Shown here: piece by piece, positions 1 through 4,744 of the stretch
How positions within the stretch are numbered: the first letter of the stretch is position 1
Layout of the letters: every line of letters starts with the position of its first letter
Assembly (NCBI GenBank): GCA_002339265.1
Contig: DDKG01000336.1
Location: 1-8,485, forward strand
Length of the DNA stretch: 8,485 nt
From: Massilia sp. UBA2604
Lineage (GTDB): Bacteria > Pseudomonadota > Gammaproteobacteria > Burkholderiales > Burkholderiaceae_D
Direction of reading: 5' to 3'
Notes under the pieces: generated by a model
What the model was told of the DNA's origin: nothing
What the model saw: only the letters and a program-made list of their open reading frames with translations
The model's database searches: none
Translations under genes and position numbers: made by a program

Positions 1-723
1 AAGGTCGCCAACCAGTGGAAGGTGTCGCGCGAAGACCAGGACGCCTTCGGCCTGGAATCGCACCGCCGCGCGATCGCCGCCCAGCAGGCCGGCTACTTCA
101 AGGACGAGATCACCCCGGTCGAGATCATCACCCGCACCCCTGACCTGGTCACCGGCGAGATCAAGGTCAAGACCCGCACCGTGGACAGCGACGAAGGCCC
201 ACGTGCCGACGCCAGCGCCGAAGGCATGGCCAAGCTGAAGCCGGTGTTCGCGGCCAAGGGCTCGGTCACCGCCGCGACCTCGTCGCAGATGTCGGACGGC
301 GCCGGCGCGCTGATCGTCGTCAGCGAAAAGATTCTGAAGGAGCACAACCTGACCCCGCTGGCCAAGTTCTCCTCGTTCGCCGTGCGCGGCGTGCCGCCGG
401 AGATCATGGGCATCGGCCCAAAGGTGGCGATCCCCGCAGCGCTGGCCGCCGCCGGCATCACGCAAGACCAGCTGGACTGGATCGAGCTGAACGAAGCGTT
501 CGCCGCCCAGGCGCTGGCCGTGATCCGCGACCTGGACCTGGACACCAGCAAAGTGAACCCGATGGGCGGCGCGATCGCCCTGGGCCACCCGCTGGGCGCG
601 ACCGGCGCGATCCGCGCCGCGACCGTCGTGCATGCGCTGCGCCGCAATAACCTCAAGTACGGCATGGTGACGATGTGCGTCGGCGCCGGCATGGGCGCCG
701 CGGGCATCATCGAGCGCGTCTAA
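1..723 (+). CDS. Acetyl-CoA C-acyltransferase (thiolase), C-terminal part
   Basis: Partial gene open at the left edge; 240 codons are present before TAA at 721-723, so about 150 N-terminal residues, including the nucleophilic cysteine, lie outside. Thiolases cleave 3-ketoacyl-CoA with CoA, or condense two acetyl-CoA. Seen here: NEAFAAQ (codons 164-170), NPMGGAIALGHPLGATGA with the catalytic His at codon 196, and CVGAGMGAAGI with the second catalytic Cys at codon 226. The NPMGGAIALGHPLG wording resembles degradative thiolases (FadA/PcaF-like) more than biosynthetic PhaA, but substrate length cannot be read from this. Reading is continuous from base 1 in this frame (KVANQWKVSREDQD), so the first ATG of the frame at 22 is internal. 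A crotonase-family gene follows on the same strand after 151 bases, which fits a beta-oxidation context. Confidence 0.95.
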   Translation, partial: KVANQWKVSREDQDAFGLESHRRAIAAQQAGYFKDEITPVEIITRTPDLVTGEIKVKTRTVDSDEGPRADASAEGMAKLKPVFAAKGSVTAATSSQMSDGAGALIVVSEKILKEHNLTPLAKFSSFAVRGVPPEIMGIGPKVAIPAALAAAGITQDQLDWIELNEAFAAQALAVIRDLDLDTSKVNPMGGAIALGHPLGATGAIRAATVVHALRRNNLKYGMVTMCVGAGMGAAGIIERV

Positions 724-732
724 GACCATCAT

Positions 733-758
733 GGCGGCTGCTCGCAGCCGCCGCATTT
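733..758 (+). terminator. Hairpin after the thiolase gene, probable weak terminator
   Basis: GGCGGCTGC (733-741) and GCAGCCGCC (744-752) are a perfect 9-base inverted repeat. As RNA this gives an 8-pair GC-rich stem with a CUCG loop, ten bases after the thiolase stop codon. Only a three-T run follows (756-758), so a strong intrinsic terminator is not certain. Its position suggests it ends or attenuates transcription out of the thiolase gene. Confidence 0.5.
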
Positions 759-761
759 CAA

Positions 762-837
762 GCGTGGGCGGGAAATCCAAGCACCCGACGTCAATGCCGC
801 GAGCGTGACGTGGGGTGGGCGGGTCTCCCGCCCACGC
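762..837. repeat. Overlapping inverted repeats with competing stems
   Basis: Three elements share this stretch. GCGTGGGCGGG (762-772) is the exact 11-base inverse of CCCGCCCACGC (827-837). GTGGGCGGG (815-823) is the exact inverse of CCCGCCCAC (827-835), with a three-base loop. CACCCGACGTCA (782-793) pairs with TGACGTGGGGTG (806-817) at 11 of 12 positions. The right arm at 827-837 can therefore pair with only one of two partners at a time. This could be an RNA switch, but a dispersed palindromic repeat of REP type is at least as likely. Together with the hairpin at 733-752 it fills nearly the whole gap between the two genes. Confidence 0.6.
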
Positions 838-874
838 GTCCAATCAGCCTCAGAACAACCGTGGAGACAGCAGC

Positions 875-1648
875 ATGACCATCCGCCTGACCAAAGCCGA
901 CGGCATCCTCACCATCGAATTCAACCGCGTCGAACGCAAGAACGCGATCACCGGCGCGATGTACCAGGCCATGGCCGACGCGCTGCGCGACGCCGAGCAG
1001 GACGCCGCGGTGCGCGTCATCCTGATCACCGGCCAGCCCGAGATCTTCACCGCCGGGAACGACCTGGACGATTTCCTGAACAACGTCGGCGAAGGCGCGA
1101 TGACGGCCGAACGCCCGGTATTCCAGTTCATGACGGCCCTCGAAGGCGCGACGAAGCCGGTAGTGGCGGCCGTCGCCGGCGCCGCGGTCGGCATCGGCAC
1201 CACGCTGCTGATGCACTGCGACCTGGTCTACGCCGCCGACAGCGCCAAGTTCTCGATGCCGTTCACCCAGCTGGGCCTGTGCCCGGAATTCGCGTCGTCG
1301 CTGCTGGTGGCGCAATCGGCCGGCTATACGCGCGCGGCCGAGAAGCTGCTGCTGGGCGAGCCGTTCCTGGCCCAGGAAGCGCTGGAGATGGGCATCGTGG
1401 CGCGCGTGCTGCCGGATGCCGAGCTGCTGTTCTTCGCACAAGGCCAGGCCGCCAAGCTGGCCAAGCTGCCGCCGGCGTCGGTCCGCACCACCAAGGCGTT
1501 GATGAAGCGTACGCGTGGAACGCTGGTGAAAGAGACCATCGCGGCCGAGAACGAGCGCTTCAGCGCCATGCTGACCGGCGCCGAGGCCAAGGAAGCGTTT
1601 ACCGCTTTCTTCGAGAAGCGCAAGCCGGATTTCAGCAAGTTCGACTGA
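875..1648 (+). CDS. Enoyl-CoA hydratase/isomerase family protein, isomerase-type active site
   Basis: A 257-residue crotonase-fold protein, the usual length for the family. ATG at 875 is chosen because GGAGAC at 863-868 is a good ribosome binding site and MTIRLTKADGILTIEFNR is a typical start; the reading frame extends upstream to an ATG at 815, but that part lies in the repeat region. Seen: the oxyanion-hole segments FTAGNDLDDF (58-67) and AVAGAAVGIGTTLL (99-112), and FSMPFTQLGLCPEFASSLL (126-144). The two glutamates of classical hydratases align with Thr110 and Phe130, so both are missing. Glu138 in the LCPEF segment sits where delta3,delta2-enoyl-CoA isomerases of the ECI2/PECI type keep their single catalytic glutamate. 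I infer that it shifts double bonds in unsaturated acyl-CoA for beta-oxidation rather than hydrating them. Its stop lies 16 bases from the convergent neighbour, with no clear terminator between. Confidence 0.93.
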   Translation: MTIRLTKADGILTIEFNRVERKNAITGAMYQAMADALRDAEQDAAVRVILITGQPEIFTAGNDLDDFLNNVGEGAMTAERPVFQFMTALEGATKPVVAAVAGAAVGIGTTLLMHCDLVYAADSAKFSMPFTQLGLCPEFASSLLVAQSAGYTRAAEKLLLGEPFLAQEALEMGIVARVLPDAELLFFAQGQAAKLAKLPPASVRTTKALMKRTRGTLVKETIAAENERFSAMLTGAEAKEAFTAFFEKRKPDFSKFD

Positions 1649-1664
1649 AAGGCAGCGACAGGCC

Positions 1665-2216
1665 TTACTTCGCTTCCCGCGGTGGAGTGAGGCTTTTGCT
1701 GTAGTACCCGGACGGGTCGAAACAGCAGACTCGCTTCTTTCCTGAGGCGAGCATGTCGCCGGCATCGGCCACGCGTTTCAAGCGGGTCTTGTCCTGCTTG
1801 GCGGATTCGATCCAGTGGATCCAGTCGATGCGGGCGATGATGGTGGTCGCGTCCCAGGTCGCCTTTGCCGGTGGCGATGCCGCCAGTACCTCATCGAGTT
1901 CGGGCGGCACATTCGGCTCCACTTCATCCGGCGCCGGGGAAACGTCGAGCGTGACGGTATTCCCGATCGTCACGCCTGCCTCGCTCATCAGCGTCGCCGG
2001 CACCCTGAACCAATGACTCAATTGGCCGTCGGGTTCGAGCATGGCCTGGAAAGGATGGCCATTGATGCTGCCCTGCATGCTCGTCCTGCCGCGTCGGGGG
2101 AAGGCATCGCTGATCTCCTTGGGCAAGACGACGAACGCCCAGCCATCTTCACCAAGCGGATCGGCCGGTCGGCGCAAGACTGCTTCGAAGCGCAATAGCG
2201 TGTCAGCTCTGTCCAT
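1665..2216 (-). CDS. DUF1905 / YdeI-OmpD-associated family protein
   Basis: A 183-residue protein without signal peptide or membrane segment, so probably cytosolic. Residues ~5-90 resemble the DUF1905 beta-barrel domain: FEAVLRRP near the start, GWAFVVLPKEISDAFPRRGRTSMQG, GQLSHWFRVP and AGVTIGNTVTLDVSPA. Residues ~115-175 (ARIDWIHWIESAKQDKTRLK followed by ADAGDMLASGKKRVCCFD) match the helical C-terminal region of YdeI/OmdA proteins, a family named for bacteriocin protection in enterobacteria. The biochemical role is unknown. ATG at 2216 has a strong GGGGAG ribosome binding site just upstream (complement of 2221-2226). It is the last gene of the minus-strand group and would be overlapped by the out-of-frame tail of the DUF1203 gene. 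Confidence 0.85.
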   Translation of the reverse strand: MDRADTLLRFEAVLRRPADPLGEDGWAFVVLPKEISDAFPRRGRTSMQGSINGHPFQAMLEPDGQLSHWFRVPATLMSEAGVTIGNTVTLDVSPAPDEVEPNVPPELDEVLAASPPAKATWDATTIIARIDWIHWIESAKQDKTRLKRVADAGDMLASGKKRVCCFDPSGYYSKSLTPPREAK

Positions 2217-2763
2217 TTAAGCTCCCCTCGGTGCATCGTCGATCGTTGCAGTGTAGGGAGAAAAAACAGCGGCTGTCAACGACGCTCGATGCGCAGCGCG
2301 TAGCAGCCGTAGGCGGCGAAGCGCGCCAGCACGAAGGCCACGTCATCCGCGCGAGAAAGGCATCCAGGTCGCGGGCGGCGGACGCTGTGCTGCTCAAGGT
2401 TGCATCCACGATCCGCTCATCCTCCGAATAAGCCCGCAGCACGAAGCTGGCGCCCAGATAGGGCTGCTCGCCATCGACCGGCAGCACATCGAGCCTCGGC
2501 GTGGGCTGTGGGGACGCCGACACGAAGACCGGACCGTATTCCCTGTACGGTCCGGCGAAGGTGAACGGGCAGTAGCTGCCCAGCAGGATCGCTTCGCCCG
2601 GCAAGTCCCGGCGCAGGCAGTCGCGCAGCGGCTCGCCGCCTTGTGCAACGTGGCGCTCTACCGGCTGGCCTTGGTCGTCAATGCCGGCACGGATGCGAGC
2701 GAGAAAGGCGTCCGCGAGGGGGGCGATCCGGATCGAAGGCAGGGCAGGTGAGAGGGTAGTCAT
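2203..2763 (-). CDS. DUF1203 domain protein, 3' end apparently frameshifted
   Basis: The open frame gives 186 residues from ATG at 2763. Residues ~10-135 look like DUF1203, a family of unknown function: GQPVERHVAQGGEPLRDCLR, PGEAILLGSYCPF, GPYREYGPVFV and FVLRAYSEDERIVDATL. After DLDAFLAR the frame turns into Cys/Ser/Arg-rich sequence and runs 14 bases into the next gene. One base away, the sequence reads DDVAFVLARFAAYGCYALRIERR and stops at TGA (2278-2276), which is the expected DUF1203 ending with its GC[YF]..RI motif. A single-base deletion (or sequencing error) in the GCGCG tract near 2347-2353 is the simplest explanation; the repaired protein would be 162 residues. The start is uncertain: no ribosome binding site is visible and a hairpin abuts the ATG. 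An in-frame ATG at 2889 exists but would overlap the upstream gene. Confidence 0.7.
   Translation of the reverse strand: MTTLSPALPSIRIAPLADAFLARIRAGIDDQGQPVERHVAQGGEPLRDCLRRDLPGEAILLGSYCPFTFAGPYREYGPVFVSASPQPTPRLDVLPVDGEQPYLGASFVLRAYSEDERIVDATLSSTASAARDLDAFLARMTWPSCWRASPPTAATRCASSVVDSRCFFSLHCNDRRCTEGSLNGQS
2276..2353 (-). other. Displaced C-terminal coding segment of the DUF1203 gene
   Basis: Read in the frame one base away from the open frame of the DUF1203 gene, this stretch encodes DDVAFVLARFAAYGCYALRI followed by ERR and TGA. It matches the family's usual ending, whereas the open frame here yields an atypical tail. It marks the 3' side of the inferred frameshift and the natural end of the gene, 59 bases before the DUF1905 start codon. 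Confidence 0.65.
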
Positions 2764-2764
2764 G

Positions 2765-2794
2765 GCGGCGTCGCTGTGAAAGTGAAGACGCCGC
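2765..2794 (-). promoter_or_regulatory. Hairpin abutting the DUF1203 start codon
   Basis: GCGGCGTC (2765-2772) and GACGCCGC (2787-2794) are perfect 8-base inverse copies with a 14-base spacer. In the minus-strand transcript the 3' arm ends one base before the ATG at 2763 and covers the place where a ribosome binding site would sit; no Shine-Dalgarno-like sequence is seen. It could limit translation of the gene, act as a partial terminator after the upstream gene, or show that the true start lies elsewhere. Confidence 0.4.
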
Positions 2795-2846
2795 GATGTT
2801 CGCGCAATCCCGCCGATGCGCGTTTCGTTCTTGCTTCCGAATCCGT

Positions 2847-3419
2847 TCAACGCGCCTGGGTCACGTGTGCTTCGCGCAGCGATCGCCATCCCAGCCGCGC
2901 TTCGATCGCGCGTCGATAAGAGGTATCGATATGTGCTGGCGTGCGGCGAATGTAGTCTTCGACCGCCGCGCGCCGTTCACCGGTGCAGCTATCCAGCCAG
3001 GCGACCACTTCGTCCGCAGTCGGCACGCGCCCATTCGCACCGTCGAACTTGGGCGGCACGGCGGTCCAGACGGCGGCGTCGATGCGCCGGGCGCGCAGCC
3101 AGGCCGAGACACGTGAATCTTCCTCGGCGCCATCCAGTGCGGGAATGCTGCCTATCCATTCAGGCCGTTCAGGCGTGATCTTCTCGCGCTCGCGCAGCAT
3201 GGCGCGCGCCTCATCGAGGTCGTGCGTGTCGAGGTAGGCGTAATAGGTTGGGGCGAGGCGCGCGCTGTCGCACAGCACCAGCGCCAGTTCGGGGCTGTCG
3301 TCGCTCTGGCGGGCGAATTCGAGCGGCATGGGCGGGCCGCCGGGATGCCAGCCGGAGGCCAGCTTCAGGGCCTGCGGCTTCCACAGCAGCGAACCCCAGG
3401 CGATACAGACGATATTCAT
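2847..3419 (-). CDS. Gamma-glutamylcyclotransferase-like superfamily protein, function unknown
   Basis: A 190-residue protein beginning MNIVCIAWGSLLWKPQAL. The early beta-strand followed by a (A/Y)xGSLxW loop is the hallmark of the gamma-glutamylcyclotransferase-like fold, where it helps bind the gamma-glutamyl group. Further recognisable blocks are PMPLEFARQSDD, YYAYLDTHDLDEARAMLRER, IDAAVWTAVPPKF and VEDYIRRTPAHIDTSYRRAI, then EARLGW, a pattern I associate with a widespread bacterial hypothetical family. I cannot assign a catalytic glutamate with confidence, so enzyme activity is not claimed. ATG at 3419 is preferred over an in-frame TTG at 3440 because MNIVCIAWGS is a natural start, though no strong ribosome binding site is visible for either. 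It starts 69 bases after the regulator's stop codon and may be co-transcribed with it. Confidence 0.8.
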   Translation of the reverse strand: MNIVCIAWGSLLWKPQALKLASGWHPGGPPMPLEFARQSDDSPELALVLCDSARLAPTYYAYLDTHDLDEARAMLREREKITPERPEWIGSIPALDGAEEDSRVSAWLRARRIDAAVWTAVPPKFDGANGRVPTADEVVAWLDSCTGERRAAVEDYIRRTPAHIDTSYRRAIEARLGWRSLREAHVTQAR

Positions 3420-3488
3420 GGGCAGTCGACCGGCAATCAAAACCCCAGTCTAGCCCGCCATTGGAATCCGGCGAGCACGGCTAGGCCG

Positions 3489-4052
3489 TCAGTCTTCCTT
3501 CGCTTCCTTGGCCGCCGCCGCGCCGAACAGGCGATCCTTGGCCGACAGCAGCTTCTGCACCTTGGAACCCATCTTCATCAGCTGCGACATCGACTCGGGC
3601 GACAGGCGCTGCAGGTCGTCAAACCAGTTATTGGCCAGGTCGACCAGCTCATGCATCTCGCGCATGCGCTCCTGGGCGAACTGGTCTTCGGGACTCTTGG
3701 CGGTGGCCAGCAGCGATTCGCGCAGCACCGACAGGGTTGGCGCGACTTCGCGCCGGCGGCGTTCGGCCGCGACCACGCGGAAGATTTCCCAGACGTCGCC
3801 GAGCGAGGTGAAATACTCGCGCCGGTCGCCGGGAATGCGCGACAGGCGCACCAGCCCCCAGGACTGCAATTCCTTGAGCCCGATGCTGACGTTGGAGCGC
3901 GAGATGCCGAGCTTCTCGCCGATGTCATCGGCGTGCAGCTGTTCCTCGGTGACGAAGAGCAGGGCGTAGATCTGCCCCACCGTGCGGTTGATGCCCCAGC
4001 GGCTGCCCATCTCACCGAAGTGACTGACAAATGTTTGGACGAGTGGCGTCAT
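3489..4052 (-). CDS. GbsR/MarR-family transcriptional regulator, divergent from the cyd operon
   Basis: 187 residues from ATG at 4052. The N-terminal block FVSHFGEMGSRWGINRTVGQ (8-27), the winged helix-turn-helix at ~28-85 (DDIGEKLGISRSNVSIGLKE at 42-61, wing SRIPGDRREYF at 71-81) and the basic helix AERRRREV are typical of GbsR-type regulators. The C-terminal half is helical, probably for dimerisation. The frame stays open upstream to 4238, but those 62 codons are AT-rich, contain the dyads of the control region and do not look like protein, so the start at MTPLVQTF is preferred; its ribosome binding site is poor. The gene is transcribed away from the cyd genes, with a 260-base control region between. 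I infer that it controls this operon and perhaps itself; the effector is not visible. Confidence 0.92.
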   Translation of the reverse strand: MTPLVQTFVSHFGEMGSRWGINRTVGQIYALLFVTEEQLHADDIGEKLGISRSNVSIGLKELQSWGLVRLSRIPGDRREYFTSLGDVWEIFRVVAAERRRREVAPTLSVLRESLLATAKSPEDQFAQERMREMHELVDLANNWFDDLQRLSPESMSQLMKMGSKVQKLLSAKDRLFGAAAAKEAKED

Positions 4053-4094
4053 GATTGCGAACTTTTCGATGCTTTTGAAAGGTGGATTATCCCA

Positions 4095-4120
4095 CGGTCC
4101 AACGAGACGCACACGGACCG
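4095..4120. promoter_or_regulatory. Dyad CGGTCC-N14-GGACCG upstream of the regulator gene
   Basis: CGGTCC (4095-4100) and GGACCG (4115-4120) are exact inverse copies, directly upstream of the possible minus-strand -10 (GATAAT, complement of 4086-4091). The position fits an operator for control of the regulator gene, or a hairpin in its leader if transcription starts further up. A second perfect dyad, CACCAC-C-GTGGTG, follows at 4124-4136. Confidence 0.35.
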
Positions 4121-4166
4121 GCTCACCACCGTGGTGCAGCAGGCCGTTAATACATGAGTAATTCCC

Positions 4167-4198
4167 GACAAACTTGCTCTCCTTTCCAGACAAACTTG
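4167..4198. repeat. Direct repeat GACAAACTTG, two copies 22 bases apart
   Basis: GACAAACTTG occurs at 4167-4176 and 4189-4198, a spacing of two helical turns, so both copies face the same side of the DNA. The core CAAACTT recurs inverted at 4249-4255. The second copy overlaps the proposed -35 of the plus-strand promoter. This is a reasonable candidate binding site for the divergent regulator, but the protein's motif is not known to me. Confidence 0.45.
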
Positions 4199-4238
4199 AA
4201 GTTTCAGTGCATAATTTCACTGTTTTCTGAAAATTCAA
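4196..4238. promoter_or_regulatory. Paired palindromes TGAANNTTCA flanking the proposed -10
   Basis: TTGAAGTTTCAG (4196-4207) and CTGAAAATTCAA (4227-4238) are inverse copies at 11 of 12 positions. Each arm is itself a palindrome, TGAA-GT-TTCA (4197-4206) and TGAA-AA-TTCA (4228-4237), 31 bases apart or about three helical turns. The proposed CATAAT -10 lies between them, along with a smaller dyad CAGTG/CACTG (4205-4209, 4218-4222). The arrangement fits two dimer sites of a repressor covering the promoter. Confidence 0.45.
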
Positions 4239-4268
4239 AATCTTTAGAAAGTTTGGCGTAAGCCAGAG

Positions 4269-4282
4269 ATAACGCAGATCAA
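4269..4282 (-). promoter_or_regulatory. FNR/Anr-like box upstream of the cyd operon
   Basis: On the minus strand this reads TTGATCTGCGTTAT. One half-site (TTGAT) is perfect for the FNR/Anr consensus TTGAT-N4-ATCAA; the other (GTTAT) matches the common GTCAA variant at three of five positions. Oxygen-responsive control is expected for a high-affinity oxidase. Its centre is about 37 bases from the ATG at 4313, too close for the usual activating position at -41.5 unless the transcript is nearly leaderless. Confidence 0.35.
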
Positions 4283-4312
4283 GGCATCCGCTTCACCGCA
4301 GGACTGAACACC

Positions 4313-4690
4313 ATGAACGCGCAACGCAACCGCTCCATCATCCTCTGGCTCGCCGCTCTCGCGATCCTGTGGGGCGTGCTTGCGCCGTCACTGGCGCAGA
4401 ATACGGCAACGCAGCAGGGCAAGACCTGGATCGAAGTCTGCATGTCGGTCGGGACCAAATTGGTGGGGCTCGACCTCGATAAGGACGGCGGCAAGGCCGT
4501 CCACCCCGGCATGCACTGCCCGGCCTGCGTGTCGCAGCATGACTTGGCGGTCGTCTCGCATCCGCCGGGCAGCCTGGTGCTGCTGGATACCCCGCTCGAA
4601 CGCACCCTGCGTCCTCAGGGCCCGGTGCTGCCGCCCGCTTCGACCTTCCGCTCCGACCACCGCAGCAGGGCGCCGCCACTGGCCGCCTGA
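4313..4690 (+). CDS. DUF2946 family exported Cys/His-rich protein
   Basis: 125 residues. The start has basic residues (N-AQRNR) and a hydrophobic core (9-24) ending PSLA-Q, a likely signal peptide cleaved after Ala28, so the mature part is probably periplasmic. WIEVC (39-43) and HPGMHCPACVSQH (64-76) are the DUF2946 signatures. Cys43, Cys69, Cys72, His64, His68, Met67 and His76 could bind a metal such as copper or form a redox pair, but function is not established. The C-terminal tail (~95-125) is Pro/Arg-rich and probably disordered. AGGA ends nine bases before the ATG. It is the first gene of the plus-strand cyd group, 54 bases ahead of cydD, which suggests a role beside the thiol exporter or in oxidase assembly. 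Confidence 0.82.
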   Translation: MNAQRNRSIILWLAALAILWGVLAPSLAQNTATQQGKTWIEVCMSVGTKLVGLDLDKDGGKAVHPGMHCPACVSQHDLAVVSHPPGSLVLLDTPLERTLRPQGPVLPPASTFRSDHRSRAPPLAA

Positions 4691-4744
4691 CCGGTATCAC
4701 CACGCGGCCCGCCGCCGCACCCCTCAATCGTCTGGAGAACCACC

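Larger units (their letters stand above)
4053..4312. promoter_or_regulatory. Divergent control region between the regulator and the cyd operon
   Basis: 260 bases without a convincing gene, with an AT-rich core (about 4141-4260) that stands out from the GC-rich surroundings. A plausible plus-strand promoter is CAGACA (4187-4192), 17 bases, CATAAT (4210-4215). For the regulator, GATAAT on the minus strand (complement of 4086-4091) is a possible -10, 34 bases before its ATG, without a good -35. The region carries repeated and palindromic sites listed separately. A Shine-Dalgarno GCAGGA (complete by 4303) precedes the plus-strand ATG at 4313. Confidence 0.7.

Noticed and set aside
791..1765. Minus-strand open frame of 324 codons opposite the crotonase gene
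   Set aside because: His/Arg/Gln-rich shadow with no recognisable domain; the plus strand has an excellent crotonase with a ribosome binding site.
3477..3489. ACGGC-TAG-GCCGT hairpin at the regulator's stop codon as a terminator
   Set aside because: Five-base stem with a three-base loop and no T run after it on the minus strand; too weak to call.
4028..4037. Palindrome CAAA-TG-TTTG as an internal operator of the regulator gene
   Set aside because: It is short, lies in conserved coding sequence (QTFVSH), and does not match the repeats in the control region closely.
3222..4157. Plus-strand open frame of 311 codons opposite the GbsR-type gene
   Set aside because: Antisense shadow of a convincing regulator; composition typical of a spurious frame.
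4053..4238. 62-codon N-terminal extension of the GbsR-type regulator
   Set aside because: AT-rich, full of dyads, no ribosome binding site at the upstream ATG, and family members begin at about MTPLVQTFVSHFGEMGSRWG.
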